Assembly: GCF_008801835.1 (NCBI RefSeq)
Contig: NZ_VZOW01000040.1
Span: forward strand, 1-48,636
Direction of reading: 5' to 3'
Origin: Cupriavidus pauculus
Lineage (GTDB): Bacteria; Pseudomonadota; Gammaproteobacteria; Burkholderiales; Burkholderiaceae
DNA: 48,636 nucleotides
Positions 8,164 to 16,846 of this stretch are shown here, piece by piece. How positions within the stretch are numbered: the stretch's first letter is position 1; every line of letters begins with the position of its first letter. The translations under genes were made by a program, and so were the position numbers. The notes beneath the pieces were generated by a model. The model saw only the letters and a list, made by a program, of their open reading frames with translations. It did not search any database and was not told where the DNA came from.

Positions 8164-8196
8164 CGATCCCGCGAGGAGGGCTCCGACGCGGGATCG
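8164..8196. repeat. 10-bp inverted repeat between convergent bfr and moeB
   Basis: CGATCCCGCG (8164-8173) and CGCGGGATCG (8187-8196) surround a 13-base spacer. It lies between convergent genes and may end transcripts from either side, but has no T run. The rest of the gap (8013-8243) shows nothing else recognisable. Confidence 0.7.
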
Positions 8197-8243
8197 TCAG
8201 GATCCGGCAACGTTCCCCGGCCACGCGCCAGCCGCCTCCAGCC

Positions 8244-8996
8244 TCAGTGACTTTCCCCGCAGACCTCGCAGTCCGGCGTACGCGCCAGCCGCATCGTGGT
8301 CCATTCCATCGTCATTGCATTGACCATTAGCAGGCGCCCGGACAGCGTCTGGCCGACGCCGGCCAGCACCTTTAGCGCTTCGGCCGCCTGGACAGTGCCG
8401 ACCATGCCCACCAGCGGCGCGAACACACCCATCGTCGCGCAGGCCGCTTCCGGCGCGGGCTCCGACGGAGGAAACAGGCAGCCGTAGCAGGGGGCATCGG
8501 TCTGGCGCAGGTCATACACGCTGACCTGACCGTCGAAGCGCAGTGCCGCACCCGATACCAATGGCTTGCGATGTTTCAGGCAGGCGCGGTTGACCGCCTG
8601 GCGCGTGGCGAAGTTGTCGCAGCAATCGAGCACCACATCGGCACCCGCCACAAGGCCATCGAGTTCGGCATCGCCGACGCGCTGCGACACCAGCTCGACA
8701 TCGATATCGGGATTGATGCGCAGCAGACCTTCCCTGGCCGACTCCACCTTGGGCCGTCCGACATTGGCGGTGGTGTGGAGGATCTGGCGCTGCAGGTTGG
8801 TCAGGTCGACATCGTCGTCATCGACGATCGTGAGGTGCCCCACGCCGGCGGAAGCCAGGTAGGGCATCGCGGCCGCGCCAAGACCGCCCGCGCCGACGAC
8901 CAGCACGCGGCCGGCGAGCAAGCGCTCCTGGCCTTCGATCCCGATCTCGTCGAGCAAAATATGGCGCGAATAGCGCAGCAGCTGGTTGTCATTCAT
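8244..8996 (-). CDS. moeB: MoeB/ThiF/HesA-family adenylyltransferase
   Basis: E1-like enzyme that adenylates the C-terminus of a small sulfur-carrier protein (MoaD or ThiS). 250 residues. The nucleotide-binding loop VLVVGAGGLGAAAMPYLASAG is near residue 31, followed by DDDDVDLTNLQRQILH, the catalytic-loop region and two zinc-binding cysteine pairs (CYGC near 160 and CEVC at the end). MoeB and ThiF cannot be told apart here because no moa or thi genes are adjacent. It follows the ctpA gene on the same strand with a terminator between. Confidence 0.9.
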   Translation of the reverse strand: MNDNQLLRYSRHILLDEIGIEGQERLLAGRVLVVGAGGLGAAAMPYLASAGVGHLTIVDDDDVDLTNLQRQILHTTANVGRPKVESAREGLLRINPDIDVELVSQRVGDAELDGLVAGADVVLDCCDNFATRQAVNRACLKHRKPLVSGAALRFDGQVSVYDLRQTDAPCYGCLFPPSEPAPEAACATMGVFAPLVGMVGTVQAAEALKVLAGVGQTLSGRLLMVNAMTMEWTTMRLARTPDCEVCGESH

Positions 8997-9011
8997 GGGT
9001 CATCTGCAAAC

Positions 9012-9044
9012 AAAAACGGCCCGCCGGTGCAATACCGCGGGCCG
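9012..9044 (-). terminator. intrinsic terminator after ctpA (minus strand)
   Basis: On the minus strand CGGCCCGC (9044-9037) pairs with GCGGGCCG (9024-9017), followed by five T (9016-9012). A second GC-rich hairpin (about 9062-9095) lies between it and the ctpA stop. Confidence 0.85.
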
Positions 9045-9101
9045 CAGGCAGCTCTCTGCAAGCGCCGCCGCCGCACCGTAGCGGGCGGCGGCGCGGCTTG
9101 A

Positions 9102-10718
9102 TTACTTCTTGCCGGTCGGCGTGCCCAGCGGATCGCCCATCGGTGCGCTGGCGGGCGGCTGGCTGGCCGGCTGCTTGGACGGCGCGGGCTTAGCGGCCGG
9201 CTTGGCCGCAGGCGTCTTGCCGGACTTGCCTTCCTGCTTTTCTTCCTTGGTGTCGGGCTTGCCCGCCGTGCCGGTCGCTTCGAGGCGCGATTTGGAGCGC
9301 TGCACCGGCTTGCCGTCGAGCTGCGCGATCGCTTGCTGCAGCATGAAGTCGTCGGCCGAGCCAAATTCCACTGGCTTCTTCTTGCGTTCCTTCTCGCGCT
9401 CTTCCGGCGTCTTCTTGGCGTTTTCTTCCTCCAGGCGACGCAGTTCGTCGACACGACGTTGCTCGCGCTCGGCCATTTCGGGTTCTTCCGATTCCTGCTT
9501 GTTGTGCAGATGGCGCTCCGTGTCGATTTCGCGCGTGATCAGCGCGTCGTCCGGATCGCCTTCAGGGTTCTGGTCGACCGGGATATCGGGGCGAATCCCC
9601 TTGGCCTGGATCGACTTGCCCGACGGCGTGTAGTAATACGCGATGGTCAGCTTGATGCCGGTGTCGTTGGTCAGCGGACGCACGGTCTGCACCGAACCCT
9701 TGCCAAACGTGGTCTTGCCCATGATCAGCGCGCGCTTCTGGTCCTGCAGCGCGCCCGCCACGATTTCGGACGCCGACGCCGAATAGGCGTTGGTCAGCAC
9801 GATCATCGGCAGCTTCTTGAACTGCGGCGGCAGGTCCTTGAGCGGATCCTCGTCGAGCGACGACAGCCGGTAGTTGTTGAACGACGCCTTGTAGACGCGC
9901 TTGGCGTCGGGCACTTGGCCGTTGGTGGAAACCACCGTCGCATCTTCGGGCAGGAACGCCGCCGCAACGCCCACGGCGCCCTGCAGCACGCCGCCACCGT
10001 TGTTGCGCAGATCCAGGATGATGCCCTTCAGATTCGGGTTCTTTTCCGCCATCTCCTTGAGACGACGGCCCAGATCGGACACGGTGCGTTCCTGGAAGCT
10101 CGTCAGGCGCACCCAGCCGATCGTGTTGTTGTCGAGCATCTTGGTCTTGACCGACTGCACGCGGATCTCCGCGCGCGTGATCGAGACCGGGAACGTGCGT
10201 TCCTCGCTCTTGCGGTAGATGGTCAGCGTGACCTTGGTGCCGGGCTCGCCGCGCATGCGCTTGACAGCCTGTTCCAGCGGCAGGCCGCGCACCGGCTTGT
10301 CGTCGATACGCGTGATCAGGTCGCCCGGCTGGATGCCGGCGCGGAAGGCCGGCGTGTCCTCGATCGGGTTGATGACCTTGACCAGGCCTTCTTCCTGCGA
10401 GATTTCGATGCCAAGGCCGGCGAAACGGCCGCGCGTGCCTTCCTGCAGCTCCTTGAAATCCTTCTCGTCGAGGTATGCCGAGTGCGGATCGAGGCTGGCG
10501 ACCATGCCCTTGATGGCTTCGGTCAGCAGCTTCTTGTCGTCGACCGGTTCCACATACTCGCGCTTGATCTGCCCGAAGATGTCGGACATCAGCCGCAATT
10601 GGTCCAGCGGCAACGGCCCGGAGGCATTCTGGGCGGTGGCCGAAATCTGCAGCGTGGCCAGCACGCCGGCAACGACGCCGACTGAGACGAGGCTAATGTT
10701 CTTGAGCGTCTTACGCAT
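9102..10718 (-). CDS. ctpA: carboxy-terminal processing protease (S41 family)
   Basis: Periplasmic serine protease that trims C-termini of envelope proteins. 538 residues: signal peptide or membrane anchor (MRKTLKNISLVSVGVVAGVL), a PDZ domain around 95-185 (GRFAGLGIEIS and PAFRAGIQPGDLITRIDD), then the S41 domain. Ser315 in AYSASASEIVAG and Lys340 in TTFGKGSVQT are 25 residues apart, as in the Ser-Lys dyad of E. coli Prc. The C-terminal ~130 residues are low complexity: charged (EREQRRVDELRRLEEE), then Lys/Pro/Ala-rich ending in PTGKK. It follows gpmA on the same strand. Confidence 0.95.
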   Translation of the reverse strand: MRKTLKNISLVSVGVVAGVLATLQISATAQNASGPLPLDQLRLMSDIFGQIKREYVEPVDDKKLLTEAIKGMVASLDPHSAYLDEKDFKELQEGTRGRFAGLGIEISQEEGLVKVINPIEDTPAFRAGIQPGDLITRIDDKPVRGLPLEQAVKRMRGEPGTKVTLTIYRKSEERTFPVSITRAEIRVQSVKTKMLDNNTIGWVRLTSFQERTVSDLGRRLKEMAEKNPNLKGIILDLRNNGGGVLQGAVGVAAAFLPEDATVVSTNGQVPDAKRVYKASFNNYRLSSLDEDPLKDLPPQFKKLPMIVLTNAYSASASEIVAGALQDQKRALIMGKTTFGKGSVQTVRPLTNDTGIKLTIAYYYTPSGKSIQAKGIRPDIPVDQNPEGDPDDALITREIDTERHLHNKQESEEPEMAEREQRRVDELRRLEEENAKKTPEEREKERKKKPVEFGSADDFMLQQAIAQLDGKPVQRSKSRLEATGTAGKPDTKEEKQEGKSGKTPAAKPAAKPAPSKQPASQPPASAPMGDPLGTPTGKK

Positions 10719-10753
10719 GAGGGCAGCCTGAACGTGTGAGGATTTTCAAGGTG

Positions 10754-10792
10754 AAATCCGTGCTGGCCGGCGGGGCTGGCCGGCACGGATTT
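10754..10792. repeat. inverted repeat between gpmA and ctpA
   Basis: AAATCCGTGC (10754-10763) and GCACGGATTT (10783-10792) are perfect 10-bp arms; the inner TGGCC/GGCCG also pairs. It may be the gpmA terminator or part of the ctpA leader. The rest of 10719-10916 shows no gene. Confidence 0.7.
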
Positions 10793-10916
10793 GACCGACA
10801 GTATAAGAGGGTGCGCAGAAAAAGACCTGCGGGCCACCTGCGCATGGTGTGGCTGGCCACACTGACGGCGCGCCTATCCGGACGGCAAACGGACCGGCGC
10901 GCGGGCGCACCGGTCG

Positions 10917-11663
10917 TCAGCCGGCCTTGCCCTGGTTGGCCACGGCCGCCAGCGACGCGGCGATCGCGTCCTGGTCGCCCAGGTAGTAATGGCGCAAGGG
11001 GCGCAGGTCGGCGTCAAGCTCGTACACGAGCGGCGTGCCGTTGGGAATGTTGAGGCCGACGATGTCGTCATCCGAAATCTGATCCAGGTACTTCACCAGC
11101 GCGCGAATGCTGTTGCCGTGCGCGGCAATCACAACGCGCTTGCCGGCTTTGATGTCCGGAGCGATCGATTCGTTCCACAACGGCATCACGCGGGCCACGG
11201 TGTCCTTCAGGCACTCGGTCAGCGGCACTTCGCTGCGCGGCACGTTGGCGTAGCGTGGATCGTTGAACGAGGCGCGTTCGTCGGTCGGCTCCAGCGCGGG
11301 CGGCGGGGTGTCATAGCTGCGGCGCCACACCAGCACCTGCGCATCGCCATACTTCTTGGCCGTTTCGGCCTTGTTCAGGCCGGCCAGCGCGCCGTAGTGG
11401 CGTTCGTTCAGACGCCATTCATTGCGCACGGGAATCCACATCAGGTCCATTTCGTCCTGCACGTGCCAAAGCGTGCGGATGGCGCGCTTGAGCACCGACG
11501 TATAGGCCACGTCGAAGCTGAAACCGGCTTCCTTGAGCAGTTGGCCGCCCTGCTTGGCCTGCGCGATGCCGGTGTCGGTCAGATCGACGTCGACCCAGCC
11601 GGTGAAGCGGTTTTCGAGATTCCAGGTGGATTCGCCGTGGCGGATAAGAACGAGCTTGTACAT
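10917..11663 (-). CDS. gpmA: 2,3-bisphosphoglycerate-dependent phosphoglycerate mutase
   Basis: Glycolytic/gluconeogenic interconversion of 3- and 2-phosphoglycerate. 248 residues, normal length. MYKLVLIRHGESTWNLENRF carries the phosphohistidine His9; RHYGALAGLNKAET and the second histidine region VVIAAHGNSIRALVKYLD are present. The frame stays open far upstream, but ATG 11663 starts at the conserved N-terminus. Transcribed divergently from the rhodanese gene. Confidence 0.96.
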   Translation of the reverse strand: MYKLVLIRHGESTWNLENRFTGWVDVDLTDTGIAQAKQGGQLLKEAGFSFDVAYTSVLKRAIRTLWHVQDEMDLMWIPVRNEWRLNERHYGALAGLNKAETAKKYGDAQVLVWRRSYDTPPPALEPTDERASFNDPRYANVPRSEVPLTECLKDTVARVMPLWNESIAPDIKAGKRVVIAAHGNSIRALVKYLDQISDDDIVGLNIPNGTPLVYELDADLRPLRHYYLGDQDAIAASLAAVANQGKAG

Positions 11664-11762
11664 GCTGCTTCCGGGTAGTGAGTGACCTGCGGCGCCATGG
11701 TGCCACGCGACGGGGGCATGGGCGGCCGATAAATATCGGCGCTGGCGCGAAACCGCGTATTT

Positions 11763-11768
11763 TATAAT
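11763..11768 (+). promoter_or_regulatory. -10 element for the rhodanese-grxC-secB run
   Basis: A consensus TATAAT lies 31 bases before the GTG start of the rhodanese gene. No convincing -35 hexamer is seen at 16-18 bases upstream. Confidence 0.45.
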
Positions 11769-11798
11769 GCCGCCGACCCAACCCAACGGAATGCCAAC

Positions 11799-12212
11799 GT
11801 GAATTTCTTCGCCGACTATAACAACCTGGCCCTGATCGCGATCGCCGTGGTCTCGGGCGGCCTGCTGGCCTGGCCGCAAATCAAGGCCGGAACCGGCGGC
11901 AAGCGCGTCAATACGGCTGCGGCCACGCAGCTGATCAACAAGCGCAACGCAGTAGTGGTGGACATCCGCGATGCCGCCGAATTTGCCAAGGGCCATCTGC
12001 CGCAAGCGAAGAGTGCGCCACTTGCCGATATCGCCAACCGCGCCGCTGGTCTTGCAAAGGACAAGGCGACCCCCATCATCGTGATCTGCCAGACCGGCCA
12101 GCGCTCGGGCAAGGCCCAAGCAGCGCTGAAAGAAGCCGGTTACAGTGAGGTCTACGCGCTGGATGGCGGTATGGCCGCCTGGCAGCAGGCCGGCCTGCCG
12201 GTCATCAAGTAA
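11799..12212 (+). CDS. membrane-anchored rhodanese-like protein
   Basis: 137 residues. An N-terminal hydrophobic segment (LALIAIAVVSGGLLAW, residues 10-25) anchors a single rhodanese domain; the active-site loop is IVICQTGQRSGKA with catalytic Cys97. The likely role is sulfur transfer at the membrane; the substrate is unknown. Translation starts at GTG 11799, the only start that includes the anchor. In many betaproteobacteria this gene precedes grxC and secB, as here. Confidence 0.88.
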   Translation: MNFFADYNNLALIAIAVVSGGLLAWPQIKAGTGGKRVNTAAATQLINKRNAVVVDIRDAAEFAKGHLPQAKSAPLADIANRAAGLAKDKATPIIVICQTGQRSGKAQAALKEAGYSEVYALDGGMAAWQQAGLPVIK

Positions 12213-12310
12213 CGAAAACAGCCCCATTGAACAAGCAGTCGCGGCGCGGTACTGCCCTGGGCGGACCGCGCCGCTGTGTTTTGCTTTTTTTGCAGTCAAG
12301 GAGATCCCGC

Positions 12311-12568
12311 ATGGCCCGCGTCGTCATGTACAGCACGGTAGTGTGTCCCTATTGCCAGATGGCCGAGCGCCTGCTCAAGCAGCGCGGCGTGGAAACGATC
12401 GAGAAGATCCTGATCGACCGCGAGCCGGGCAAGCGCGAGGAGATGATGAGCCGCACCGGACGCCGTACCGTTCCGCAGATCTACATCGACGAGACCCATG
12501 TCGGCGGCTTCGACGATCTGTCGGCGCTCGACCGCCAGGGCGGGCTGACGCCGCTGCTGGCCGCCTGA
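12311..12568 (+). CDS. grxC: glutaredoxin 3
   Basis: Glutathione-dependent thiol oxidoreductase of 85 residues. The active site is VVCPYCQMAERLL; the glutathione-binding TVPQIYIDETHVGG and GGFDDL follow. ATG 12311 is preceded by AAGGAG (12298-12303) at good spacing, which excludes the longer frame starting upstream. It acts with the glutathione made by gshAB. Confidence 0.97.
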   Translation: MARVVMYSTVVCPYCQMAERLLKQRGVETIEKILIDREPGKREEMMSRTGRRTVPQIYIDETHVGGFDDLSALDRQGGLTPLLAA

Positions 12569-12740
12569 CCCCGCCGCGGCGGTGCCGCGCGGCTAAGACG
12601 ATTCTGATAGTGCCGGAGCCGGGTGAATTCGCCATCGGCGTCATGTACCATATGCGCTTTCCAAACAGCCGCCGGAGGCCTTCGCCGCCGGCAGCGCATG
12701 GCGCATCGCGCGCCCAAACCGATCCATCCGGAAGCCTTTC

Positions 12741-13259
12741 ATGAGCGACCAGCAACAAGCCACCCAGCAGGAAGACCAGCCCTTCTTCAACATCCAGCGC
12801 GTGTACCTGAAGGACATGTCGCTCGAGCAGCCGAATTCGCCGGCCATCTTCCTCGAATCGGAAGCCCCGTCGGTCGAAGTGCAGGTGAATGTGGGCGCCG
12901 CCCAACTGCAGGAAGGCATTTTCGAAGTCGTCGTGACGGGCACCGTGACGACCAAGGTGCAGGACAAGGTCGCCTTCCTGGTGGAAGCCCACCAGGCCGG
13001 CATCTTCGATATCCGCAACGTGCCGGCCGAACAGCTCGACCCGCTGCTGGGCATCGCCTGCCCGACCATCCTCTATCCGTACCTCCGCGGCAACATTGCC
13101 GACGTCATCACGCGCGCCGGTTTCCAGGCCATCCACCTGTCGGAAATCAACTTCCAGGCGCTTTACGAGCAACGCCTGCAAGCCGCCATGCAGGAAGCGC
13201 AGGCCCAGGCTGGCGATTCCGGCATCGTGCTGCCGGACGGCAGCCAGGCGCGCCACTGA
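12741..13259 (+). CDS. secB: preprotein chaperone SecB
   Basis: Cytosolic tetrameric export chaperone that hands unfolded preproteins to SecA. 172 residues, including FFNIQRVYLKDMSLEQPNSP, VFEVVVTGT-type core strands and LLGIACPTILYPYLR followed by GFQAIHLSEINFQALY. The acidic, Gln-rich N-terminus and the short C-terminal tail are typical of betaproteobacteria. A terminator with a UUCG loop follows. Confidence 0.97.
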   Translation: MSDQQQATQQEDQPFFNIQRVYLKDMSLEQPNSPAIFLESEAPSVEVQVNVGAAQLQEGIFEVVVTGTVTTKVQDKVAFLVEAHQAGIFDIRNVPAEQLDPLLGIACPTILYPYLRGNIADVITRAGFQAIHLSEINFQALYEQRLQAAMQEAQAQAGDSGIVLPDGSQARH

Positions 13260-13287
13260 TCGGAACTTCGGTTTCGATGTGTGCCAG

Positions 13288-13308
13288 ACGGGGCTTCGGC
13301 CCCGTTTG
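13288..13308 (+). terminator. intrinsic terminator after secB
   Basis: ACGGGGC (13288-13294) and GCCCCGT (13299-13305) close a TTCG tetraloop; a T-rich stretch follows. Confidence 0.8.
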
Positions 13309-13382
13309 GTGTTTCTGAAGTCCACGGGCGTCGCTCGTCCCGTACATACTGTCTTCATGACAGCGCAATTCGCCGAACTGCC

Positions 13383-14411
13383 ATGAATCTGACCATCCTT
13401 GGCGCCGGAGCGTGGGGTACAGCGCTTGCCAGCCATGCCGCCTCCGACCATCGCCACGATGTGATGCTCTGGGGCCGCGATGCCGACCAACTGGCCACCA
13501 TCGCCGCGACCGGCATCAATGTCGCGTACCTGCCCGGCGTGGCGCTGTCGGCGCGGCTGGTTTGCCAGCCCGATTTCGATCGCGCCGTCGATCACGCGCT
13601 TGCCGATCCCCAAGGGCTGCTGATCGTCGCCACGCCCGTCGCCGGGCTGCGCGAAATGACTCGCCGGCTGGCGGCGCGGCGCCGCAACGCGCCACTGTCG
13701 ATGCTGTGGCTGTGCAAAGGCTTCGAGGCCGACACACACGCGCTGCCGCACCAGATGGTGCGCGAGGAACTCGATGCCCTGGGTATTGCGCAAGGGGACA
13801 TCGAATTTGGCGTGCTGACCGGCCCCAGCTTTGCCAAGGAAGTGGCGCAGGGCTTGCCCTGCGCGCTGACGGTGGCCGGCACCGCGCATGTGCTGGCGGA
13901 CCGCGCGCAGGCGGCGTTCCACCATCACGCCATGCGCGTCTATGGCAGCGACGATTTGATCGGCGTCGAAGTCGGCGGCGCGGTCAAGAATGTGCTGGCG
14001 ATCGCCACCGGCGCGAGCGACGGGCTCGGCCTTGGTCTCAACGCGCGCGCCGCGCTGGTGACGCGCGGCCTGGCGGAAATGACGCGGCTTGGGGTGGCGC
14101 TGGGCGGCCGCTCGGAAACCTTCATGGGGCTGGCCGGCGTTGGCGACCTGATCCTGACGGCCACCGGCGACTTGTCGCGCAACCGCAAGGTAGGGCAGCA
14201 ACTGGCCGCCGGCAAGACGCTGGAGCAGATCCTGCACGGACTTGGGCATGTGGCCGAGGGCGTGCGTTGCGCCAAGGCTGTCGCCGCGCTGGCGGCGCGG
14301 CATGGCGTGGAAATGCCGATCACGCGCGCTGTCTGCGCGGTCCTGTTCGAAGATCTGCCCGCCGCCGATGCCGTGGCGCGCTTGCTTCAGCGCGACGCAC
14401 GCGATGAATGA
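13383..14411 (+). CDS. gpsA: glycerol-3-phosphate dehydrogenase [NAD(P)+]
   Basis: Makes sn-glycerol-3-phosphate for phospholipids from dihydroxyacetone phosphate. 342 residues. The NAD(P) loop is MNLTILGAGAWGTALASHAA; GVLTGPSFAKEVAQGLPCAL and the catalytic VEVGGAVKNVLAIATGASDG with its lysine are clear. ATG 13383 begins at the conserved N-terminus although the frame opens further upstream. The gpsA-after-secB order is a betaproteobacterial hallmark. Confidence 0.96.
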   Translation: MNLTILGAGAWGTALASHAASDHRHDVMLWGRDADQLATIAATGINVAYLPGVALSARLVCQPDFDRAVDHALADPQGLLIVATPVAGLREMTRRLAARRRNAPLSMLWLCKGFEADTHALPHQMVREELDALGIAQGDIEFGVLTGPSFAKEVAQGLPCALTVAGTAHVLADRAQAAFHHHAMRVYGSDDLIGVEVGGAVKNVLAIATGASDGLGLGLNARAALVTRGLAEMTRLGVALGGRSETFMGLAGVGDLILTATGDLSRNRKVGQQLAAGKTLEQILHGLGHVAEGVRCAKAVAALAARHGVEMPITRAVCAVLFEDLPAADAVARLLQRDARDE

Positions 14412-14451
14412 TCGTCGGATTTTTCTCACCCGCGCACAAACAACCTGAACA

Positions 14452-15435
14452 GTGCTTTCCCGCCGCCAAGCCATTCTTGCGCTCGTCGCATCCCCCGCAG
14501 CCGCGCTGCGTCCGGCGCAGGCCGTCGCCGATGACTGGCCCAGCAGGCCGATCCGCATGGTCGTGCCGTTTCCGGCGGGTTCGTCGCCGGACCTGATCGC
14601 GCGCATCGTCACGGAAAAGCTGGCGCTTGCACTGGGCCAGCCCATCGTGATCGAAAACCGCCCCGGTGCTGGCGGCAATATCGGCACGGGCGCCGTGGCC
14701 AAGGCCGCGCCCGATGGCTATACGTTGCTGTTCACCATTAACGGTCCGCTGGTCACCGCGCCTTCGCTGTACCGGCATCTGAGCTATGACCCAATGAAAC
14801 AGCTGGCGCCGGTGACGCTGGTTGCCACGTCGCCCAATGTGCTGGCGATCGATGCGCGCCTGCCGGTGCACAGCCTCCGCGAATTCGTCGCGCTGGCCAA
14901 AGCCAAGCCCGGCGCGTTGAACTATGGTTCGGTCGGCAACGGCAGTGCAGCCCATCTGGGAATGGAGCAGCTCAAGGCAATGGCTGGCATCGACTTGCAA
15001 CACGTGCCTTATCCGGGATTTCCGCAGATCACCACGGCCATGATCGGCGGCCAGGTGCAGGCCGGCTTCATGGTGCCTGCCATCGCCATGCCAATGGTCA
15101 ATGCGGGCAAGTTGCGCCTGCTGGCCGTGACGTCGACCGGCCGCACGGCTGTGCTGCCGTCGGTGCCGACGGTGGCCGAATCGGGTTATCCGGGTTTCGA
15201 GGCGATCTCGTGGCAGGCCATTCTCGCGCCGGCCGGCACGCCTGCGCCGATCGTCGATCGGCTCTATCGCGAACTGGTGAAGATAATCGGCAGCGACGAC
15301 GTGCGCGAGAAAATGCGTGCGCAATACTTTGTGCCGGCTGGCACCGCGCCGGCGTCGCTGCGCCAGACGATGGTCAGCGAGAAAGCGCGATGGGACAAGG
15401 TGATCCGCGCTGCCAATGTGCAGCCGGAAAATTGA
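14452..15435 (+). CDS. Bug/TctC-family tripartite tricarboxylate transporter binding protein
   Basis: Periplasmic binding protein of 327 residues. N-terminal signal MLSRRQAILALVASPAAAL (GTG start; a stop codon lies just upstream, so no longer form exists), then the Bug hallmark PIRMVVPFPAGSSPDLIARI, ENRPGAGGNIGTGAVAKAAPDG and AAHLGMEQLKAMAGIDLQHV. No TctA/TctB membrane genes are nearby, which is usual for the expanded Bug families of Cupriavidus and Bordetella. The ligand cannot be inferred. It interrupts the otherwise conserved gpsA-trmL order and converges on trmL with no gap. Confidence 0.92.
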   Translation: MLSRRQAILALVASPAAALRPAQAVADDWPSRPIRMVVPFPAGSSPDLIARIVTEKLALALGQPIVIENRPGAGGNIGTGAVAKAAPDGYTLLFTINGPLVTAPSLYRHLSYDPMKQLAPVTLVATSPNVLAIDARLPVHSLREFVALAKAKPGALNYGSVGNGSAAHLGMEQLKAMAGIDLQHVPYPGFPQITTAMIGGQVQAGFMVPAIAMPMVNAGKLRLLAVTSTGRTAVLPSVPTVAESGYPGFEAISWQAILAPAGTPAPIVDRLYRELVKIIGSDDVREKMRAQYFVPAGTAPASLRQTMVSEKARWDKVIRAANVQPEN

Positions 15436-15921
15436 TCAGGCGCCGCCCGCGAATCCGTTCTGCCGCCAGGCTTCGAAGACCACCACGGCCACCGTGTTGG
15501 ACAGGTTCAGGCTGCGATTGTTGGGCCGCATTGGCAGCCGGATGCGCTGTGCAGCCGGAAACCATTCGCGGCGCTCGGGCGACAGCCCGCGCGTTTCAGA
15601 ACCGAACACGAACCAGTCGCCCGGGGCAAAGCTGACCTGACCGAACGGCGTCGAGCCATGAGTGGTCAGCGCGAACATGCGCGCCGGATCCGGTTGTTCG
15701 GCGGCCATCAGCGCGTCCCAGCTGTCATGCACGCGCATCGTTGCGTACTCGTGATAATCCAGGCCCGCGCGCCGCATGCGGGCATCTTCGAGCGGAAATC
15801 CCAGTGGTTTGACCAGATGCAACTGCGCGCCGGTATTGGCGCACAGGCGAATCACATTGCCGGTGTTCGGCGGGATTTCGGGTTCGACAAGGACGACGTT
15901 GAACATGGGCTGAGGACTCAA
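15436..15921 (-). CDS. trmL: tRNA (cytidine(34)-2'-O)-methyltransferase TrmL
   Basis: SPOUT-class enzyme methylating the wobble ribose of two tRNA-Leu species. 161 residues: MFNVVLVEPEIPPNTGNVIR at the start, HLVKPLGFPLED, and the knot region FVFGSETRGLSPERREWF and RLPMRPNNRSLNLSNTVAVV. All SPOUT motifs are present. Its last codon directly abuts that of the Bug gene on the opposite strand. Confidence 0.96.
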   Translation of the reverse strand: MSPQPMFNVVLVEPEIPPNTGNVIRLCANTGAQLHLVKPLGFPLEDARMRRAGLDYHEYATMRVHDSWDALMAAEQPDPARMFALTTHGSTPFGQVSFAPGDWFVFGSETRGLSPERREWFPAAQRIRLPMRPNNRSLNLSNTVAVVVFEAWRQNGFAGGA

Positions 15922-15958
15922 AAACCGGAGCGCAGCTTAACCCGTACGGCACCCGGTG

Positions 15959-16729
15959 TCACGGCGTGCGAAGTGCCGGCAGCGCCGTGACGCGCGCTAC
16001 GCCGTGCGCCTTGAGCACCCGTGCGGCCTCGCGCAGGGTGGCGCCTGTGGTCATCACATCGTCGACCAGTCCAACGTGCCGCCCGACCAGCGATGCCGTG
16101 GGATGCACCGCAAACGCCCCCTGGACGTTCGCCCGGCGCGCATCCAGATCGAATTCGCGCTGGCTGGCTGTATGGCGATGGCGCACCAACGCAGTGGCCA
16201 TGGCTGCGACGCCCAACTGCCGCGCAAGCGGCCGTGCGATTTCCCATGCCTGATTGAAGCCGCGCTCGGCCAGACGCGCTGGCGACAGCGGAATGGGGAC
16301 GATCAAGTCCGGCGCGGCGCCGGATGCCTGCACACAGCCGGCCAGTTGCGCGGCGATCCAATGCGCGGCCGGCAATTTGGCGCCGAACTTGAGCCGCTGG
16401 ACCAGCGCGTCGAAAGGATCGGCATAGTCGCCCAGCGTAAGCGTTGCGTCGATGGGGTCGTCGTCGGCGCAAACGCCGCAGTGGCCTCCGCCGGGTAGCG
16501 CGCAGCGCGGACATCTGGGCGCGGCGTGTCGCAAGGCGCCGGCGCAGGCCGCGCATACGACATCGCGCTGGACCGCCGCGCACAACAGGCAGGCTGATGG
16601 CAGCAAGGCCGACCATATCGACAGCCGCCCCGTCGCGGTGGGCGGCGCCGCTTCCGGCGTCACGCGCGCGACTGCATTCCGTGCCCGTTCCGGCGCCGCC
16701 TTGCGCGTGGGCTGCGCGCCGGCAGCCAT
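15959..16729 (-). CDS. comF: ComF-family phosphoribosyltransferase-like protein
   Basis: Homologue of the competence protein ComF/GntX. About 256 residues if ATG 16729 is used. The N-terminal zinc-finger part has four cysteine pairs (CLLC, CAAC, CPRC, CGVC), then a PRTase domain with LKFGAKLP, LIVPIPLSPARLAERGFNQA and the PRPP motif GLVDDVMTTGATLREA. The start is uncertain: the frame is open upstream and the first ~40 residues are poorly conserved. Divergent from the methyltransferase gene. Role in DNA uptake or recombination-linked processes is inferred from family only. Confidence 0.88.
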   Translation of the reverse strand: MAAGAQPTRKAAPERARNAVARVTPEAAPPTATGRLSIWSALLPSACLLCAAVQRDVVCAACAGALRHAAPRCPRCALPGGGHCGVCADDDPIDATLTLGDYADPFDALVQRLKFGAKLPAAHWIAAQLAGCVQASGAAPDLIVPIPLSPARLAERGFNQAWEIARPLARQLGVAAMATALVRHRHTASQREFDLDARRANVQGAFAVHPTASLVGRHVGLVDDVMTTGATLREAARVLKAHGVARVTALPALRTP

Positions 16730-16846
16730 CGGCGGGCGCGCGTATACTTCGGGTCCGGTCGGCCCGCGGTGCGTGCGACGACCGTCCGAAGGTGCGACAC
16801 TTTGCCGCACTGTCCGCCGATTGGTTTCTTTCCGTCCTGCTTGTCC

